From: Lactococcus taiwanensis
GTDB lineage: Bacteria > Bacillota > Bacilli > Lactobacillales > Streptococcaceae
DNA: 64,000 bases
Direction of reading: 5' to 3'
Assembly: GCF_014905395.1 (NCBI RefSeq)
Contig: NZ_BNDT01000001.1
Coordinates: 62,001-126,000 of the forward strand
Shown here: positions 16,292 to 25,592 of the stretch, in pieces
Position numbering within the stretch: the stretch's first letter is position 1
Layout of the letters: every line of letters starts with the position of its first letter
Notes under the pieces: model-generated
Database searches by the model: none
What the model was told of the DNA's origin: nothing
What the model saw: only the letters and a program-made list of their open reading frames with translations
Program-made: the position numbers and the translations under genes

Positions 16292-17878
16292 ATGACCCAT
16301 TCCAATCTATCACTTTCCTTCAAGACGCTCTCCTTACTGACAGTCGCAGTATTTGGTACAAGTCTTGCAACAGGGATAACAGGCCATGCTGCCACTACTT
16401 TACCAGATAGCTCGATACCTCGAGCTGTGACAATCCATGCCTTACAAGGCAATCCTAGCACTAACCAGACAGGTACGGTCAACGATGGTACTGAGCAGAC
16501 AGTGACAGGTACGCCCTTACAAAATGTGACTTATACTGCAACCCTAATCACCCCAACAGGTTCAGCAGCTGATATGGCTGTCAGTGATTCTTCAACCTAT
16601 ACTGTAGGAAGTACTGTGGTCACAGGGAAAACAGGGAGCGATGGGACAGTTGAGTTACCTATCACCACAGATGGCTATTACCTTCTTCATCAGGTTTCAA
16701 CGGTCAATGGCGTAGCTTCTATGCAAGATGCTATTGTTCAGGTGCCTCTCAATTCTACTGCAACTCAAGCAGTAGATGGTTGGCTATATGATATCAATGT
16801 TTATCCTAAAACAGACCTCTCGCAAGACAATGCGGTCAATAAAACGGTTGAAGTTGGCGATAATGTTTTAGATGACCAGACAGGGACAGCTAAACAAGCG
16901 ACTGTTTTTGCAGGGAGCGATGTTACCTGGAACTTAAGCTCAGCTTTTTCTGACTCCCTCGTGACAGATGATGGAGTTGTCGGTTCCTTTGAAGTGTCTG
17001 ATACACTCAATAGTAACTTGATCTATAAAGCCATTCATTTCATGGTAGGTAACGCCCCAATCAATCTGTCTGAAGGAGCGGACTATAGTTTGTCTACTAC
17101 TGATGGAAAAATTGATTTACAACTCACAAAAACAGGAATCCAAAAAGTTAAGGCTGCAAAGACGAGTGCCTCAGATCCTTTCGTTATCAATCTCACGACG
17201 AGTGTAGCCAATGATTATAAATATGGGCAAATCGGGAATAGTTATTCCACAAGTATCAAAAATGCTTATGGCGTGGATTTAAGTAACAAAACTGTAGCTG
17301 ATGCACCTAGTCAACTCCCTGGTGATTCTAATAAAACTACCGATGTACCAGAAGTCTATCTAGGGGCATTGAAAATTAAAAAGATTGACTCTGTTTCTAA
17401 AACGCCTCTTGCTGGTGCTACTTTCAAGTTGATCAAGGCAGAATCAGCTTCTGTTGCACAAGCGCTGGCTGATTCTGGTGAGGTTACAGCAACTTCAACT
17501 GCAAGTTACGTACAGAATCCCACTACTGGTAGTGATTATAGTCTGACAACGGGAGCTGATGGGGAGATTGAGTTCGATGGTCTGGCCTTGACTGATAGCA
17601 ACAGTGTATCTGGGGCAACTTCGAGTGCTAATACGCATTATTATGCGATTGAAACACAGGCTCCAAAAGGCTACAATCGACCAACCGCAGTGGTTGACGT
17701 GACGGCTTCAATTGATCCCACTACTACAAAGGTTGAGGTATCTAACAACTTGGATGGTTCGAATATAAAATTACCATTTACGGGTGGGCAAGGTCTGGTA
17801 GGCATCTTGGTGATTGCTGCAGTAGCTGGTACTTCCTCTATCGTGATTCGTCGGCGCAAAGGTTCAAAAAAAGCTTAA
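16292..17878 (+). CDS. LPxTG major pilin (SpaA-type backbone)
   Basis: The 528-residue protein carries the hallmarks of a sortase-polymerised pilin. It has a signal peptide (to about 34), a YPK pilin motif at 171-173 whose Lys forms the inter-subunit bond, and a fimbrial isopeptide domain. A Cna_B/SpaA domain (about 350-485) has the E-box YYAIETQAPKGY. LPFTG lies at 494-498, followed by a membrane helix and an RRRK tail. The ATG follows AGAGGA. Upstream is a strong terminator, so this begins a new operon with the sortase 44 nt downstream. No clear -35/-10 was found in 16113-16291; TATAAT at 16190 is a candidate. Confidence 0.9.
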   Translation: MTHSNLSLSFKTLSLLTVAVFGTSLATGITGHAATTLPDSSIPRAVTIHALQGNPSTNQTGTVNDGTEQTVTGTPLQNVTYTATLITPTGSAADMAVSDSSTYTVGSTVVTGKTGSDGTVELPITTDGYYLLHQVSTVNGVASMQDAIVQVPLNSTATQAVDGWLYDINVYPKTDLSQDNAVNKTVEVGDNVLDDQTGTAKQATVFAGSDVTWNLSSAFSDSLVTDDGVVGSFEVSDTLNSNLIYKAIHFMVGNAPINLSEGADYSLSTTDGKIDLQLTKTGIQKVKAAKTSASDPFVINLTTSVANDYKYGQIGNSYSTSIKNAYGVDLSNKTVADAPSQLPGDSNKTTDVPEVYLGALKIKKIDSVSKTPLAGATFKLIKAESASVAQALADSGEVTATSTASYVQNPTTGSDYSLTTGADGEIEFDGLALTDSNSVSGATSSANTHYYAIETQAPKGYNRPTAVVDVTASIDPTTTKVEVSNNLDGSNIKLPFTGGQGLVGILVIAAVAGTSSIVIRRRKGSKKA

Positions 17879-17921
17879 AAATGTATCAAATGAGAGATAA
17901 AAAGGAACGAGGGACTGGACT

Positions 17922-18782
17922 TTGAAGATGAAAAAGGAGTCGTCGACAAAGAAAGGAAAGCGTTCCTTTCGTGATGTTTTGAGCTTATTTTTTGCCTTGG
18001 TTGCAATTGGTGCTCTTTTTTATCCTCTCCTTGCAAACACACTCGTTGCACATAAGACTACAGCGATTATCACTAAATATCATCAAGTAGCCGCAAAATT
18101 AGATAGAGAAAAGATGAATGAAATGCTCACGAATGCTCGAGCTTATAACGAATATATTTATGATATGAGTCAGCATCTGCCCTATCGGGGCATTAAGTTG
18201 TCTTATGAGACGTTATTAAAGCTTGATCAATCCGGATTAATGGGAGATATTTCTATCCCACAGATCAAGGTGAGCAACGTTCCAATCTACCACGGGGACG
18301 CCGAAAGCACATTAGCTCTTGGGGTGGGGCATCTTGAAAATACCAGCCTTCCGATTGGTGGTGTCAATACCCATACGGTACTGACTGCCCACTCTGGTCG
18401 TGTAAATAACACACTGTTTACCAATTTGGATAAGTTAAAACTTGGCGATGTTTTTTACATTGATTGTCTCAACCTAAAGTTGAAATATAAAATTAAAACA
18501 ATCAAGATTGTGGAACCTAATGATGTCTCCACACTAAGCGTTCAAAAGGGGAAAGATTTAGCCACCTTGGTGACTTGTTACCCCACAGGTATCAACAGTC
18601 AGCGGTTATTGGTCACTGGTCAGCGGGTTTCCTTAAAAGAGAAAGATGTCCAAGAAGAAATTCAACGCAATCCGTATGGTTATGACTTTTGGGTATTACT
18701 AGGCTCCGCTGTTTTTGCTGGCCTAGGAGGTGTGTATCTCATTATCAAAATAATAAAGAGAAGAAAAAAGGGGGAAAATTGA
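17922..18782 (+). CDS. srtC: Class C (pilus) sortase
   Basis: The 286 residues have an N-terminal membrane helix (about 16-42), the catalytic domain and a C-terminal membrane helix (about 257-279), as in pilin polymerases. Catalytic residues are His157 (TAHSG), Cys219 (TLVTCYPTG) and Arg228 (NSQRLLVTG). No obvious DPF/DPW lid motif was seen upstream of the core. The start is TTG at 17922, 8 nt after GAGGG, or ATG at 17928. The stop overlaps the TTG start of the minor pilin. It should join the YPK Lys of the pilins to the LPxTG Thr. Confidence 0.92.
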   Translation: MKMKKESSTKKGKRSFRDVLSLFFALVAIGALFYPLLANTLVAHKTTAIITKYHQVAAKLDREKMNEMLTNARAYNEYIYDMSQHLPYRGIKLSYETLLKLDQSGLMGDISIPQIKVSNVPIYHGDAESTLALGVGHLENTSLPIGGVNTHTVLTAHSGRVNNTLFTNLDKLKLGDVFYIDCLNLKLKYKIKTIKIVEPNDVSTLSVQKGKDLATLVTCYPTGINSQRLLVTGQRVSLKEKDVQEEIQRNPYGYDFWVLLGSAVFAGLGGVYLIIKIIKRRKKGEN

Positions 18783-19471
18783 ATAAAGTAGGAAAGATTA
18801 TCGTTCGATTTTTTCTTATTGGTTTTATTATGAGTAGTACGGTGTCTGCTATTCAGGTAGAGGCCAACGCTCAACTGGGAGAAAGTCATCAGCAAGAGGT
18901 GATAATTACTAAATATGCTTTAAATCGAACATCAGTCTCCACTTTAAAAGCGGCTGGTTTAAAGCTTAACAATATCAGCTTATCGTCTGATGAAGAAGCG
19001 TTATCTCCTGTGCCGAATATTATCTACCAGTTTCAGCAAATTGTCCCAGCTCACGTCGGGGCGGCTATCAGTTTGAAGGGTGAGTCAACCTACAAAAAAG
19101 TAGGGAAAGAGCTGACTCTTGTTACTAATAGTGATGGGATAGCAACGTGTATGCTAAGAGATGGTGTTTATATTATTTCGGAAGTTGCAAATCCAAGAGA
19201 AAACTTAAGACGACCAGCAGTACCTGTATTAATCCGTCTTCCTGTGGAAAATTTATCCAAAAAGGGATATTTGGACAAGGTCTATCTTTACCCAAAGTCA
19301 AGTGTGGATCCAGTCTCATCTCAAAAAGCAGTAGCGGTAAAAACAAGAACGAATCATACTTTACCAGAGACTGGTGATACCACTTCAAAGTTAAGTAACG
19401 TGTTCATGGGGTGCATCTGTTTTGGATTTGCAATAATAGTTTTGAAGGAAAAAAGAGGAGGGAGAAATTAA
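18779..19471 (+). CDS. LPxTG minor pilin
   Basis: 230 residues from a TTG at 18779 that overlaps the sortase stop (TTGA); AAGGGGG lies 6 nt upstream. It has a signal peptide (ending near EANA), a Cna_B-like beta domain, the pilin motif YLYPKSS, LPETG at 195-199, a membrane helix and a KEKRGGR tail. The presence of YPK means it could be built into the fibre or act as the base. The open frame continues upstream inside srtC, but the overlap and Shine-Dalgarno support this start. The stop is one base from the next ATG. Confidence 0.82.
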   Translation: MNKVGKIIVRFFLIGFIMSSTVSAIQVEANAQLGESHQQEVIITKYALNRTSVSTLKAAGLKLNNISLSSDEEALSPVPNIIYQFQQIVPAHVGAAISLKGESTYKKVGKELTLVTNSDGIATCMLRDGVYIISEVANPRENLRRPAVPVLIRLPVENLSKKGYLDKVYLYPKSSVDPVSSQKAVAVKTRTNHTLPETGDTTSKLSNVFMGCICFGFAIIVLKEKRGGRN

Positions 19472-19472
19472 G

Positions 19473-22301
19473 ATGAAAAAAAGAAGGTCACAACGATCTG
19501 AAGGGTTTTTGTTGATACTCTCTCTTTTTACTTTAATGCTTATTTCGGCTTGTAGTGCAAGGATAAACGTTTTCGCCTCTACCATCAACAATGTTACGGT
19601 AAATGCAAGTAATTTCCAAAATTATTTTTCGTGGAATGCCAATCATGGGACATGGAGTAATGCCGTGACGACTAATGGTACGGCAAAAACGGGGGCTTAT
19701 GACTACAATGCAACGACTGGTATCGGTACAGCTACCTTAACAACTGATAACGTCAATCAAAGTGGTATTGTTGCTTTGACCGCTCTCCAGATGGATATGA
19801 CCCAACCAATAAAACTGAGTTTAAAACTTAACATGGGAAACTTAGGCGGTGCTGATGGTGTATCCTTTGGGTTTTATCCCGGTAATGCGGGGCAAACTGG
19901 TGCAGGTGGAGCAGACTCAGGGATTGGTGGTTTGCGCGGTGCCTTTGGTTGGACAGTGGATCCTTGGAAAAATACCTATACCATCCCAACCACGCTTCCA
20001 GCGACAGGTGTAACGAGTACAACAGCTGATCCCTCTTATACTTTGGGAGATGGGGTAAGTGCTAGTAATGATAACAAACTCTATGGAGGAGACCCTGCAA
20101 GCTTAAACACAGGGAGTAGTGCCATAGGAGGCTGGTCTTATGCCAATGCCAATCCAATGTATGATGCACCGAACAGTACGATGTCTGGGAATAATGGCAT
20201 TATTGCCCCTAAAACATCTTATAATCGAACAGATAGTCCCCAACAATTGATTTCTGATTTGGCAGATGGGACTTTTCGTCCTCTGACGCTGATTTATAAT
20301 CCGGGTACAGGGAGTGTTCCTGCAAATGAGGGGACATTAGAGGTTCAGTATGGGGGTGCCACAACAGCTAGTACAACAACAGCAATTTCTTATTCATCAA
20401 CAGATCCCAGTGTGAGCGGAATCACTGCTATTTCTCCTACTAGTGGTGTTACTAACTTTAAACAAAGCACAGCGACCAAAAGTTTTACTTATACCTTAGG
20501 AAATACAACTACCACAGGGACTTACACCCCTGGCACGGCCACAGTTAATAAAAAAACAGTAACGGTTTATCGAATAGAAAAAGGGACGAGTACCACAACG
20601 ACTAAAGCACCTTATGATTGGTCAATCCCTATTACGACGTTGGAAGATTTGGCTGGAGTATCGACCACGGATAGTTCTGGAAAGAAAAGTTACCCAAGTT
20701 CTCTTTCGTTTTTTATGACTGGAAGTACTGGTGGAGCTATAAATTTACAGCAAGTTCAAATTCCACAGGATAGTTTTGTGAATTTTAATGCGGTACAAAA
20801 TACGGTAACTACAAACTATATCGATACTAATGGTAATCCGATTGCACCTAAGGTGACAACAACAGGTGTAGTTGGATCAGACACATATCTCACAAGCCCC
20901 CTATCCCCCGTTCCTACGGGTTATGATTATGTAGGACTTGCTAATGCGACAAATAATAGCGCTAAAATCGTCAGTGATGCTGCCACAGGATTATATTCTC
21001 AAAATAATTTAAATATCTATTACGTTTATAAAGTCAAGCAGGAAAAAGCAACCGTGACTTATGTGGATGATTCGATTGATGCTACAGGAAAAGATCCTAA
21101 AAGTATCATTCAGCAAGATACTATCACTGGAGATTTCTCTTCACAAGCGAGCTACACAACTTCCAGTGTGATTAGTAGCCTCAAGGCGAAAGGTTATTGG
21201 ACAGATAGTGTCTATGATGAGTTTGATGGGTTTACAGCGGCGAATACAACAAATGGTGTATTTAATCAAGATAACGTTGTGCAGAATTTTATCGTGCATA
21301 TGACAAAAGTGACTTATACGACAAGTCTGAGTCTATCCACAGAAAAGGTGAATTTTGTTGATGCACTTGGAAATGCTTTACCCTGGTATGCTGGCTCAGA
21401 TGGTTTGCCTTTACATAGTACAGATACAGCGGGTGCGACTTTGAAAACTACTCCTTGGGTTTGGCAGGTTGCTTTTTTAAAGGTTTCTAATAATCAAACT
21501 GGTCAAGTGAGTTATTATTATTCGACAACATATAATTCGCAAACTATTCCAGATTTGGTGGGAGGTGTTCCAACAGGAGCAGGCTGGACCATGCAAGAAG
21601 GCTTACCGAGTCCAAGCTTTCAAGCACCTTATATTGCAGGTTATAACTGGACAAGTTCTGATGCACCGGGAAATGTTGATTTTGATCAACCTATTCAGCC
21701 TTATCAATTTCATGGAAAAGATAGTCCAGAAAATGTGACTTACACCCTTGTTTATAATGGAGTGTTTAGCTTTTCAAACCGTCAAGAAAAAACAATCACA
21801 GAAACTATAAACTATCTAGATCAGACCAGTAAGAAACCTTTGGGCGATGCTGTTATACAAAACAAAGTGATCACTTTTGAAACGGTGAAAGATGCGACTG
21901 GAAGTTCAAAAGTTTATTATTATAAGGGAGTAGGGCAGCCAGCAGTAGACAACCATCCTTATCATACGGATGGTTCAGTTAATACTGATTGGGCGTTATG
22001 GACTTCGGGTGTGGCTTCTTTTGAGGCACAAAGTCATCCTAGTTCATTGACTTATGAGGTGATTGGTGCTGATGGTGTAAATGCAACAGCGCCTTATCTT
22101 ACGGAGGATAAAACAGAAGTAACCTCACAAGCGATTGATAAAAATTGTGATGATGTGGTGGTTAATGTTTATTTTGCTTATCATGGAGCAAATATTCAAA
22201 TGCCACATGCTGGTGGTCTTGGCTTGTTCTATGTGATAGGCATTGCTTTGTTTAGTCTATTGATGAGCCTTACGTTGCGCCATCTGAAAAAGAAAAGATG
22301 A
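19473..22301 (+). CDS. Pilus-associated adhesin, L-type-lectin-like with MucBP repeats and MPHAG sorting signal
   Basis: The 942-residue protein has a signal peptide whose end reads LISAC (a lipobox-like sequence), with FAS a few residues on as an alternative signal-peptidase I site. The N-terminal lectin-like domain (about 45-300) has GADGVSFGFYPGN and GIGGLRGAFGW. MucBP-type repeats follow (about 440-610; VTTNYIDTNGNPIAP, KATVTYVDDSI). The C-terminus is MPHAG (910-914), a hydrophobic helix and a KKKR tail, an off-consensus sorting signal. It lacks YPK, which fits a tip subunit. It starts at ATG 19473 with a strong GGAGGGAG. Confidence 0.82.
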   Translation: MKKRRSQRSEGFLLILSLFTLMLISACSARINVFASTINNVTVNASNFQNYFSWNANHGTWSNAVTTNGTAKTGAYDYNATTGIGTATLTTDNVNQSGIVALTALQMDMTQPIKLSLKLNMGNLGGADGVSFGFYPGNAGQTGAGGADSGIGGLRGAFGWTVDPWKNTYTIPTTLPATGVTSTTADPSYTLGDGVSASNDNKLYGGDPASLNTGSSAIGGWSYANANPMYDAPNSTMSGNNGIIAPKTSYNRTDSPQQLISDLADGTFRPLTLIYNPGTGSVPANEGTLEVQYGGATTASTTTAISYSSTDPSVSGITAISPTSGVTNFKQSTATKSFTYTLGNTTTTGTYTPGTATVNKKTVTVYRIEKGTSTTTTKAPYDWSIPITTLEDLAGVSTTDSSGKKSYPSSLSFFMTGSTGGAINLQQVQIPQDSFVNFNAVQNTVTTNYIDTNGNPIAPKVTTTGVVGSDTYLTSPLSPVPTGYDYVGLANATNNSAKIVSDAATGLYSQNNLNIYYVYKVKQEKATVTYVDDSIDATGKDPKSIIQQDTITGDFSSQASYTTSSVISSLKAKGYWTDSVYDEFDGFTAANTTNGVFNQDNVVQNFIVHMTKVTYTTSLSLSTEKVNFVDALGNALPWYAGSDGLPLHSTDTAGATLKTTPWVWQVAFLKVSNNQTGQVSYYYSTTYNSQTIPDLVGGVPTGAGWTMQEGLPSPSFQAPYIAGYNWTSSDAPGNVDFDQPIQPYQFHGKDSPENVTYTLVYNGVFSFSNRQEKTITETINYLDQTSKKPLGDAVIQNKVITFETVKDATGSSKVYYYKGVGQPAVDNHPYHTDGSVNTDWALWTSGVASFEAQSHPSSLTYEVIGADGVNATAPYLTEDKTEVTSQAIDKNCDDVVVNVYFAYHGANIQMPHAGGLGLFYVIGIALFSLLMSLTLRHLKKKR

Positions 22302-22307
22302 CAAGAA

Positions 22308-22337
22308 AAAAATACCAAAACTGTTCTTGGTATTTTT
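22308..22337. terminator. Terminator between convergent adhesin gene and lrgB
   Basis: AATACCAA (22311-22318) pairs with TTGGTATT (22327-22334), flanked by A-run and T-run, so it can work in both directions. Confidence 0.85.
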
Positions 22338-22365
22338 TTATGATTGATTATAAACATGAATGTTG

Positions 22366-23064
22366 CTAGTAGCCTAAAATGAGATGGGCAATCAGTGGCG
22401 CAAAGATAACATACATAATCCCTGTCACACCGATACTGAGCGCTGCCATAGCACCTTGGGTTTTGCCGAGCTCAATAGCTGTTCCTGTGCCAACAGCGTG
22501 ACCTGTGCCACCTAGGGCAATCCCCTGTGCAACGGGGTCTTTGATGTGGAATAATTTGAGAAGAGGCCCTCCAAGGACACTCGTAAGAATCCCCGTAGCC
22601 ACAACAACGACGACGGTGATTTGTTCTACACCGTGCATTTTATCTGAGATTCCCATTGCCATTGCAGTGGTGACTGACTTAGGAAAAATTGAGAGACTCG
22701 CTAATTTTGAGAGGCCAAAAAACTTGGCACAAAGGGCAGTGAAAATAGTATTGATGAGCGCTGCCGCCGCAATGGAGATAATAATTGAGCGGGCATGATG
22801 CTTCATCAGGTGGAAGGTTTTATAAAGGGGAATACCCAAGGCCACGGTACTTGGGCCGATGAGGTCATTGATGATAGAACCTCCTACATAGTAATTTTTG
22901 TAGGGAATATGCGCGAGACTGAGGATTAAAATAATGACGACGGTCGCAAAGAGAAGAGGATTGGTCCAAGGTTTTTGAATATTTTCGTTGATACGTACGC
23001 CAATCATAAAGACAAGGACAGTAAGGACAAACCCAAACAGGGGGTCAGAAGTAATGGTGTTCAT
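22366..23064 (-). CDS. lrgB: Antiholin-like protein LrgB
   Basis: This is an LrgB/CidB-family membrane protein, 232 residues with about seven or eight hydrophobic segments. The conserved loops are FPKSVTTAMAMGIS and GGTGHAVGTGTA. With LrgA it modulates murein hydrolase activity and autolysis; in some bacteria the pair exports pyruvate or glycolate. On the minus strand GGAG lies 6 nt before the ATG. It follows lrgA by 54 nt, forming lrgAB. No LytSR two-component genes are in the window. Confidence 0.92.
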   Translation of the reverse strand: MNTITSDPLFGFVLTVLVFMIGVRINENIQKPWTNPLLFATVVIILILSLAHIPYKNYYVGGSIINDLIGPSTVALGIPLYKTFHLMKHHARSIIISIAAAALINTIFTALCAKFFGLSKLASLSIFPKSVTTAMAMGISDKMHGVEQITVVVVVATGILTSVLGGPLLKLFHIKDPVAQGIALGGTGHAVGTGTAIELGKTQGAMAALSIGVTGIMYVIFAPLIAHLILGY

Positions 23065-23118
23065 TTTTTCTCCGTGTAAAAGGGGGTAATTAAAAGTAAA
23101 GTGTTAAGTTCAAGCTAT

Positions 23119-23514
23119 TTAGTCAGGATCGCTAGAAGAAGCTTCGGGATTGAGAGCGACATAATCTCCTTCAAATTTAACCTTGATCCATTCCACTAGT
23201 TTTCCAAGAATGAGGATATTGATAATAAGTGCACCAATAACAATCAATAAAATTTGAGCCCAAAAGTGACTAATGAGGTTCCATTTGGCCATAATTCCCA
23301 CACCTGCAGGAAGAAATAGGATGGTCATGTTGTTGATGAGGAAACTTCCGGCCTCGTCCACATGTCGAAATTCGAGGAGTTTAAACTGAAGGGCAAGAAA
23401 AAGTAAAATCATGCCAATGATTGATCCTGGAATTGGGAGATGAAAAAGGGTGGAGATCACATTTCCGATAAAACTAAAACCGAAAATGATTAATAATTGC
23501 ATGTAAATTTTCAT
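23119..23514 (-). CDS. lrgA: Antiholin-like protein LrgA
   Basis: This LrgA/CidA-family holin-like protein has 131 residues and four hydrophobic segments. The conserved LPIPGSIIGMILLFLAL stretch (about 26-42) and FLPAGVGIM (about 67-75) are clear. It works with LrgB in controlling autolysis or overflow metabolism. GGGAG lies 10 nt before the ATG. The promoter is well formed (23565-23593). Confidence 0.92.
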   Translation of the reverse strand: MKIYMQLLIIFGFSFIGNVISTLFHLPIPGSIIGMILLFLALQFKLLEFRHVDEAGSFLINNMTILFLPAGVGIMAKWNLISHFWAQILLIVIGALIINILILGKLVEWIKVKFEGDYVALNPEASSSDPD

Positions 23515-23564
23515 AGTAGTTAACTCCCTGAAATTAATAAGAACTGATTTTCATAACAGTTTTT

Positions 23565-23593
23565 ATTGTACTCCTTGATTCAGCGTTTTTCAA
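23565..23593 (-). promoter_or_regulatory. lrgAB promoter
   Basis: On the minus strand: TTGAAA (23593-23588), 17-nt spacer, TACAAT (23570-23565). Just downstream is the inverted repeat AACTG-N10-CAGTT (23542-23561), a possible operator. Confidence 0.75.
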
Positions 23594-23684
23594 GGCTGAG
23601 CTGATAGAATCTTTTGTTTTCAAAATCCATTGAATGCTAAAAAAATTTGCCTAAAGCAAGGGAGAAAAAAGCTTAAAAGTTTTC

Positions 23685-23712
23685 TTGACTTTTTTCCAAA
23701 TCGTGGTATAAT
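23685..23712 (+). promoter_or_regulatory. Promoter of the rimP-nusA-infB operon
   Basis: TTGACT (23685-23690), 16-nt spacer, TATAAT (23707-23712), with TGG before the -10. Confidence 0.85.
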
Positions 23713-23733
23713 GAATATAAATAAACTATTAGA

Positions 23734-23759
23734 AAGGAGCGTTCAAAAGAACGCTCCTT
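23734..23759 (+). other. Leader hairpin of rimP operon
   Basis: AAGGAGCGTTC (23734-23744), AAAA, GAACGCTCCTT (23749-23759). A perfect 11-bp stem about 65 nt before the rimP start, followed by a pyrimidine-rich stretch. It may be an attenuator or hide an AAGGAG. Confidence 0.75.
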
Positions 23760-23823
23760 CTCTTGTGTGTTTTTGAAGGTAGAGCTTGCTTGAGCTTTTA
23801 TCTTTTAAGAAAGGAGATCGTAA

Positions 23824-24297
23824 ATGAATGATGTCGTAGAAATCGTTGAAGATTTCATTGCGCCCCATATTCCTGAACCTTTTAAGCTTTTTGCGGTAGA
23901 GTGGGAAAAATTTGGGGGCGATATGATGCTTTCAATCTTGGTAGACAAAGAAGGGGGGATTGAAATTGATGAAACAGCAGAGTTGAGTGAATTGATTTCC
24001 CCGCTATTGGATACGATCAGTCCAGATCCTTTTCCAACAGAAGGCTATATGTTGGAAGTAGCAAGTCCTGGGGCAGAACGTCCTTTACGGAAAGCAGAAC
24101 ATTATCAAGGCGCTGTGGGAGAGTATGTCTTTGTGAAACTTTATCAAAAGATTGACAACGCTAAAGAGTATGCTGGGGATTTGATTAGCTTTGATGGCAC
24201 AACCTTGGTTTTGGATGTTTTGGATAAAACTCGGCATAAAAAGGTAGAAATTCCGTTATCTGCTGTTGCCAAAGCCCAAACGATGGTTAAATTTTAG
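23824..24297 (+). CDS. rimP: Ribosome maturation factor RimP
   Basis: RimP assists 30S assembly. The 157 residues match the family: an N-terminal alpha/beta domain with the [17 protein letters not shown] signature (about 77-93) and a C-terminal SH3-like barrel (about 100-157). AAAGGAG lies 6 nt before the ATG. It leads the conserved rimP-nusA-ylxR-ylxQ-infB operon and is followed by a perfect palindrome. Confidence 0.95.
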   Translation: MNDVVEIVEDFIAPHIPEPFKLFAVEWEKFGGDMMLSILVDKEGGIEIDETAELSELISPLLDTISPDPFPTEGYMLEVASPGAERPLRKAEHYQGAVGEYVFVKLYQKIDNAKEYAGDLISFDGTTLVLDVLDKTRHKKVEIPLSAVAKAQTMVKF

Positions 24298-24314
24298 AAT
24301 TTAGCTTGAAAAAG

Positions 24315-24336
24315 TTACTGACAGAGCTGTCAGTAA
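24315..24336. repeat. Dispersed palindrome, copy 7
   Basis: TTACTGAC, AGAGCT, GTCAGTAA. Perfect 8-bp arms, intergenic between rimP and nusA. Confidence 0.95.
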
Positions 24337-24395
24337 TGCCATTCACCTTTTATTGAAATAAAATTAAATTTTCTTAAGAAAGAAAGAGAGAAAAA

Positions 24396-25571
24396 ATGAG
24401 CAAAGAAATGCTGAACGCCTTTGCAATGTTGGAAGAGCAAAAAGGAATCAAATCTGAGATTGTGATTGAAGCGATTGAGCAGGCGATTACGGCCGCTTAC
24501 AAACGTCAATATGGGCAAGCTCAAAATGTTAAGGTCATCTTTGATGAAAAGAAGGGCAATTTCAATGTTTACTCTACACGTGAAGTTGTTGATGAAGTCT
24601 TTGATAGCCGTCTGGAAATATCCCTTGAAGATGCGTTGGAATTGAATCCACATTATGAAATTGGCGATAAAATCATGTTTGAAGAAAAGCCAAAAGATTT
24701 CGCTCGTACGGCTGCTGGTGCTGCTAAACAAGTCATCATGCAAAAGATGCGTGAAGAAGAACGGACGATTATTTATAACGAATATAGCCGTTATAAAGAT
24801 GAAATCATCCAAGGAACTGTGGAAAAAGTAGATGCACGTGCCGTTTACATTAACCTTGGTCGTGTGGATGCTTTATTGACAAAGAAAGATCAAATCCCTC
24901 AAGAAACTTATCACGTCGGTGACCGTGTGAAAGTTTATGTGACAGATGTTGTTTTGACACCAAAAGGGACCCGGGTCTTTATCTCACGTACAGCTCCAGA
25001 TATGCTCAAACGGATGTTCGAAAAAGAAATTCCAGAAGTATTTGATGGTACGGTTGAAATCAAGTCTATTGCCCGCGATGCTGGTGATCGTGCGAAAGTC
25101 ATTGTTCAAAGCCATGATGAAAATGTTGACGCAATCGGAACAATGGTCGGCTCAAAAGGTTCACGTATTCAAGGGATTATCCGTGAATTGGCTGGCGAAA
25201 AGATGGACATTATCGAATGGTCTGATGATAAAGCAATTCTCATTGCAAATGCTTTGAAACCTGCACGTATCGAACAAGTGCTCATCACAGAAGATGGTTC
25301 TAGCTTGGCTGTTGTTGCCCGTGATCAATTATCGCTTGCTATTGGGAAACGTGGCCAAAATGTTCGTCTTGCCGCGCATGTGACCAACAGCAAGATTGAT
25401 ATCAAAGCTGCTGACGAGTTTAACATCGATGACTATGAGTTTGTAGGAGAAGATGGCGAATCTTTGGATGAAACCCAAGCTACTGAAGGGGTTGAACTTG
25501 ATGAAAGTGCAGAAGTAGCTCCAGAAGTCACTTCAAATGAAGCGACTGAGGCTTTGGAAAACGAAGAATAA
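24396..25571 (+). CDS. nusA: Transcription termination/antitermination protein NusA
   Basis: NusA binds RNA polymerase and nascent RNA to modulate pausing and termination. The 391 residues show the N-terminal RNAP-binding domain (about 1-125), an S1 domain (about 130-200; QGTVEKVDARAVYINLG) and two KH domains (about 225-345) with GSKGSRIQGI and GKRGQNVRLA. An acidic tail follows. The Shine-Dalgarno is a loose AGAAAGAGAG. It sits in the standard rimP operon. Confidence 0.97.
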   Translation: MSKEMLNAFAMLEEQKGIKSEIVIEAIEQAITAAYKRQYGQAQNVKVIFDEKKGNFNVYSTREVVDEVFDSRLEISLEDALELNPHYEIGDKIMFEEKPKDFARTAAGAAKQVIMQKMREEERTIIYNEYSRYKDEIIQGTVEKVDARAVYINLGRVDALLTKKDQIPQETYHVGDRVKVYVTDVVLTPKGTRVFISRTAPDMLKRMFEKEIPEVFDGTVEIKSIARDAGDRAKVIVQSHDENVDAIGTMVGSKGSRIQGIIRELAGEKMDIIEWSDDKAILIANALKPARIEQVLITEDGSSLAVVARDQLSLAIGKRGQNVRLAAHVTNSKIDIKAADEFNIDDYEFVGEDGESLDETQATEGVELDESAEVAPEVTSNEATEALENEE

Positions 25572-25592
25572 ATCTTTGACAAGGTTGTAAAC

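Larger units (their letters stand above)
23515..23823. other. Divergent control region lrgA / rimP
   Basis: A 309-nt non-coding stretch between divergent genes. It holds the lrgAB promoter and inverted repeat, the rimP promoter at 23685, and an 11-bp hairpin in the rimP leader. I see no RNA gene or repeat in it. Confidence 0.8.

Noticed and set aside
16569-16585. Degenerate palindrome inside the major pilin gene
   Set aside because: CTGAT-N6-GTCAG keeps only part of the arms in a repeat-poor region; could be chance.
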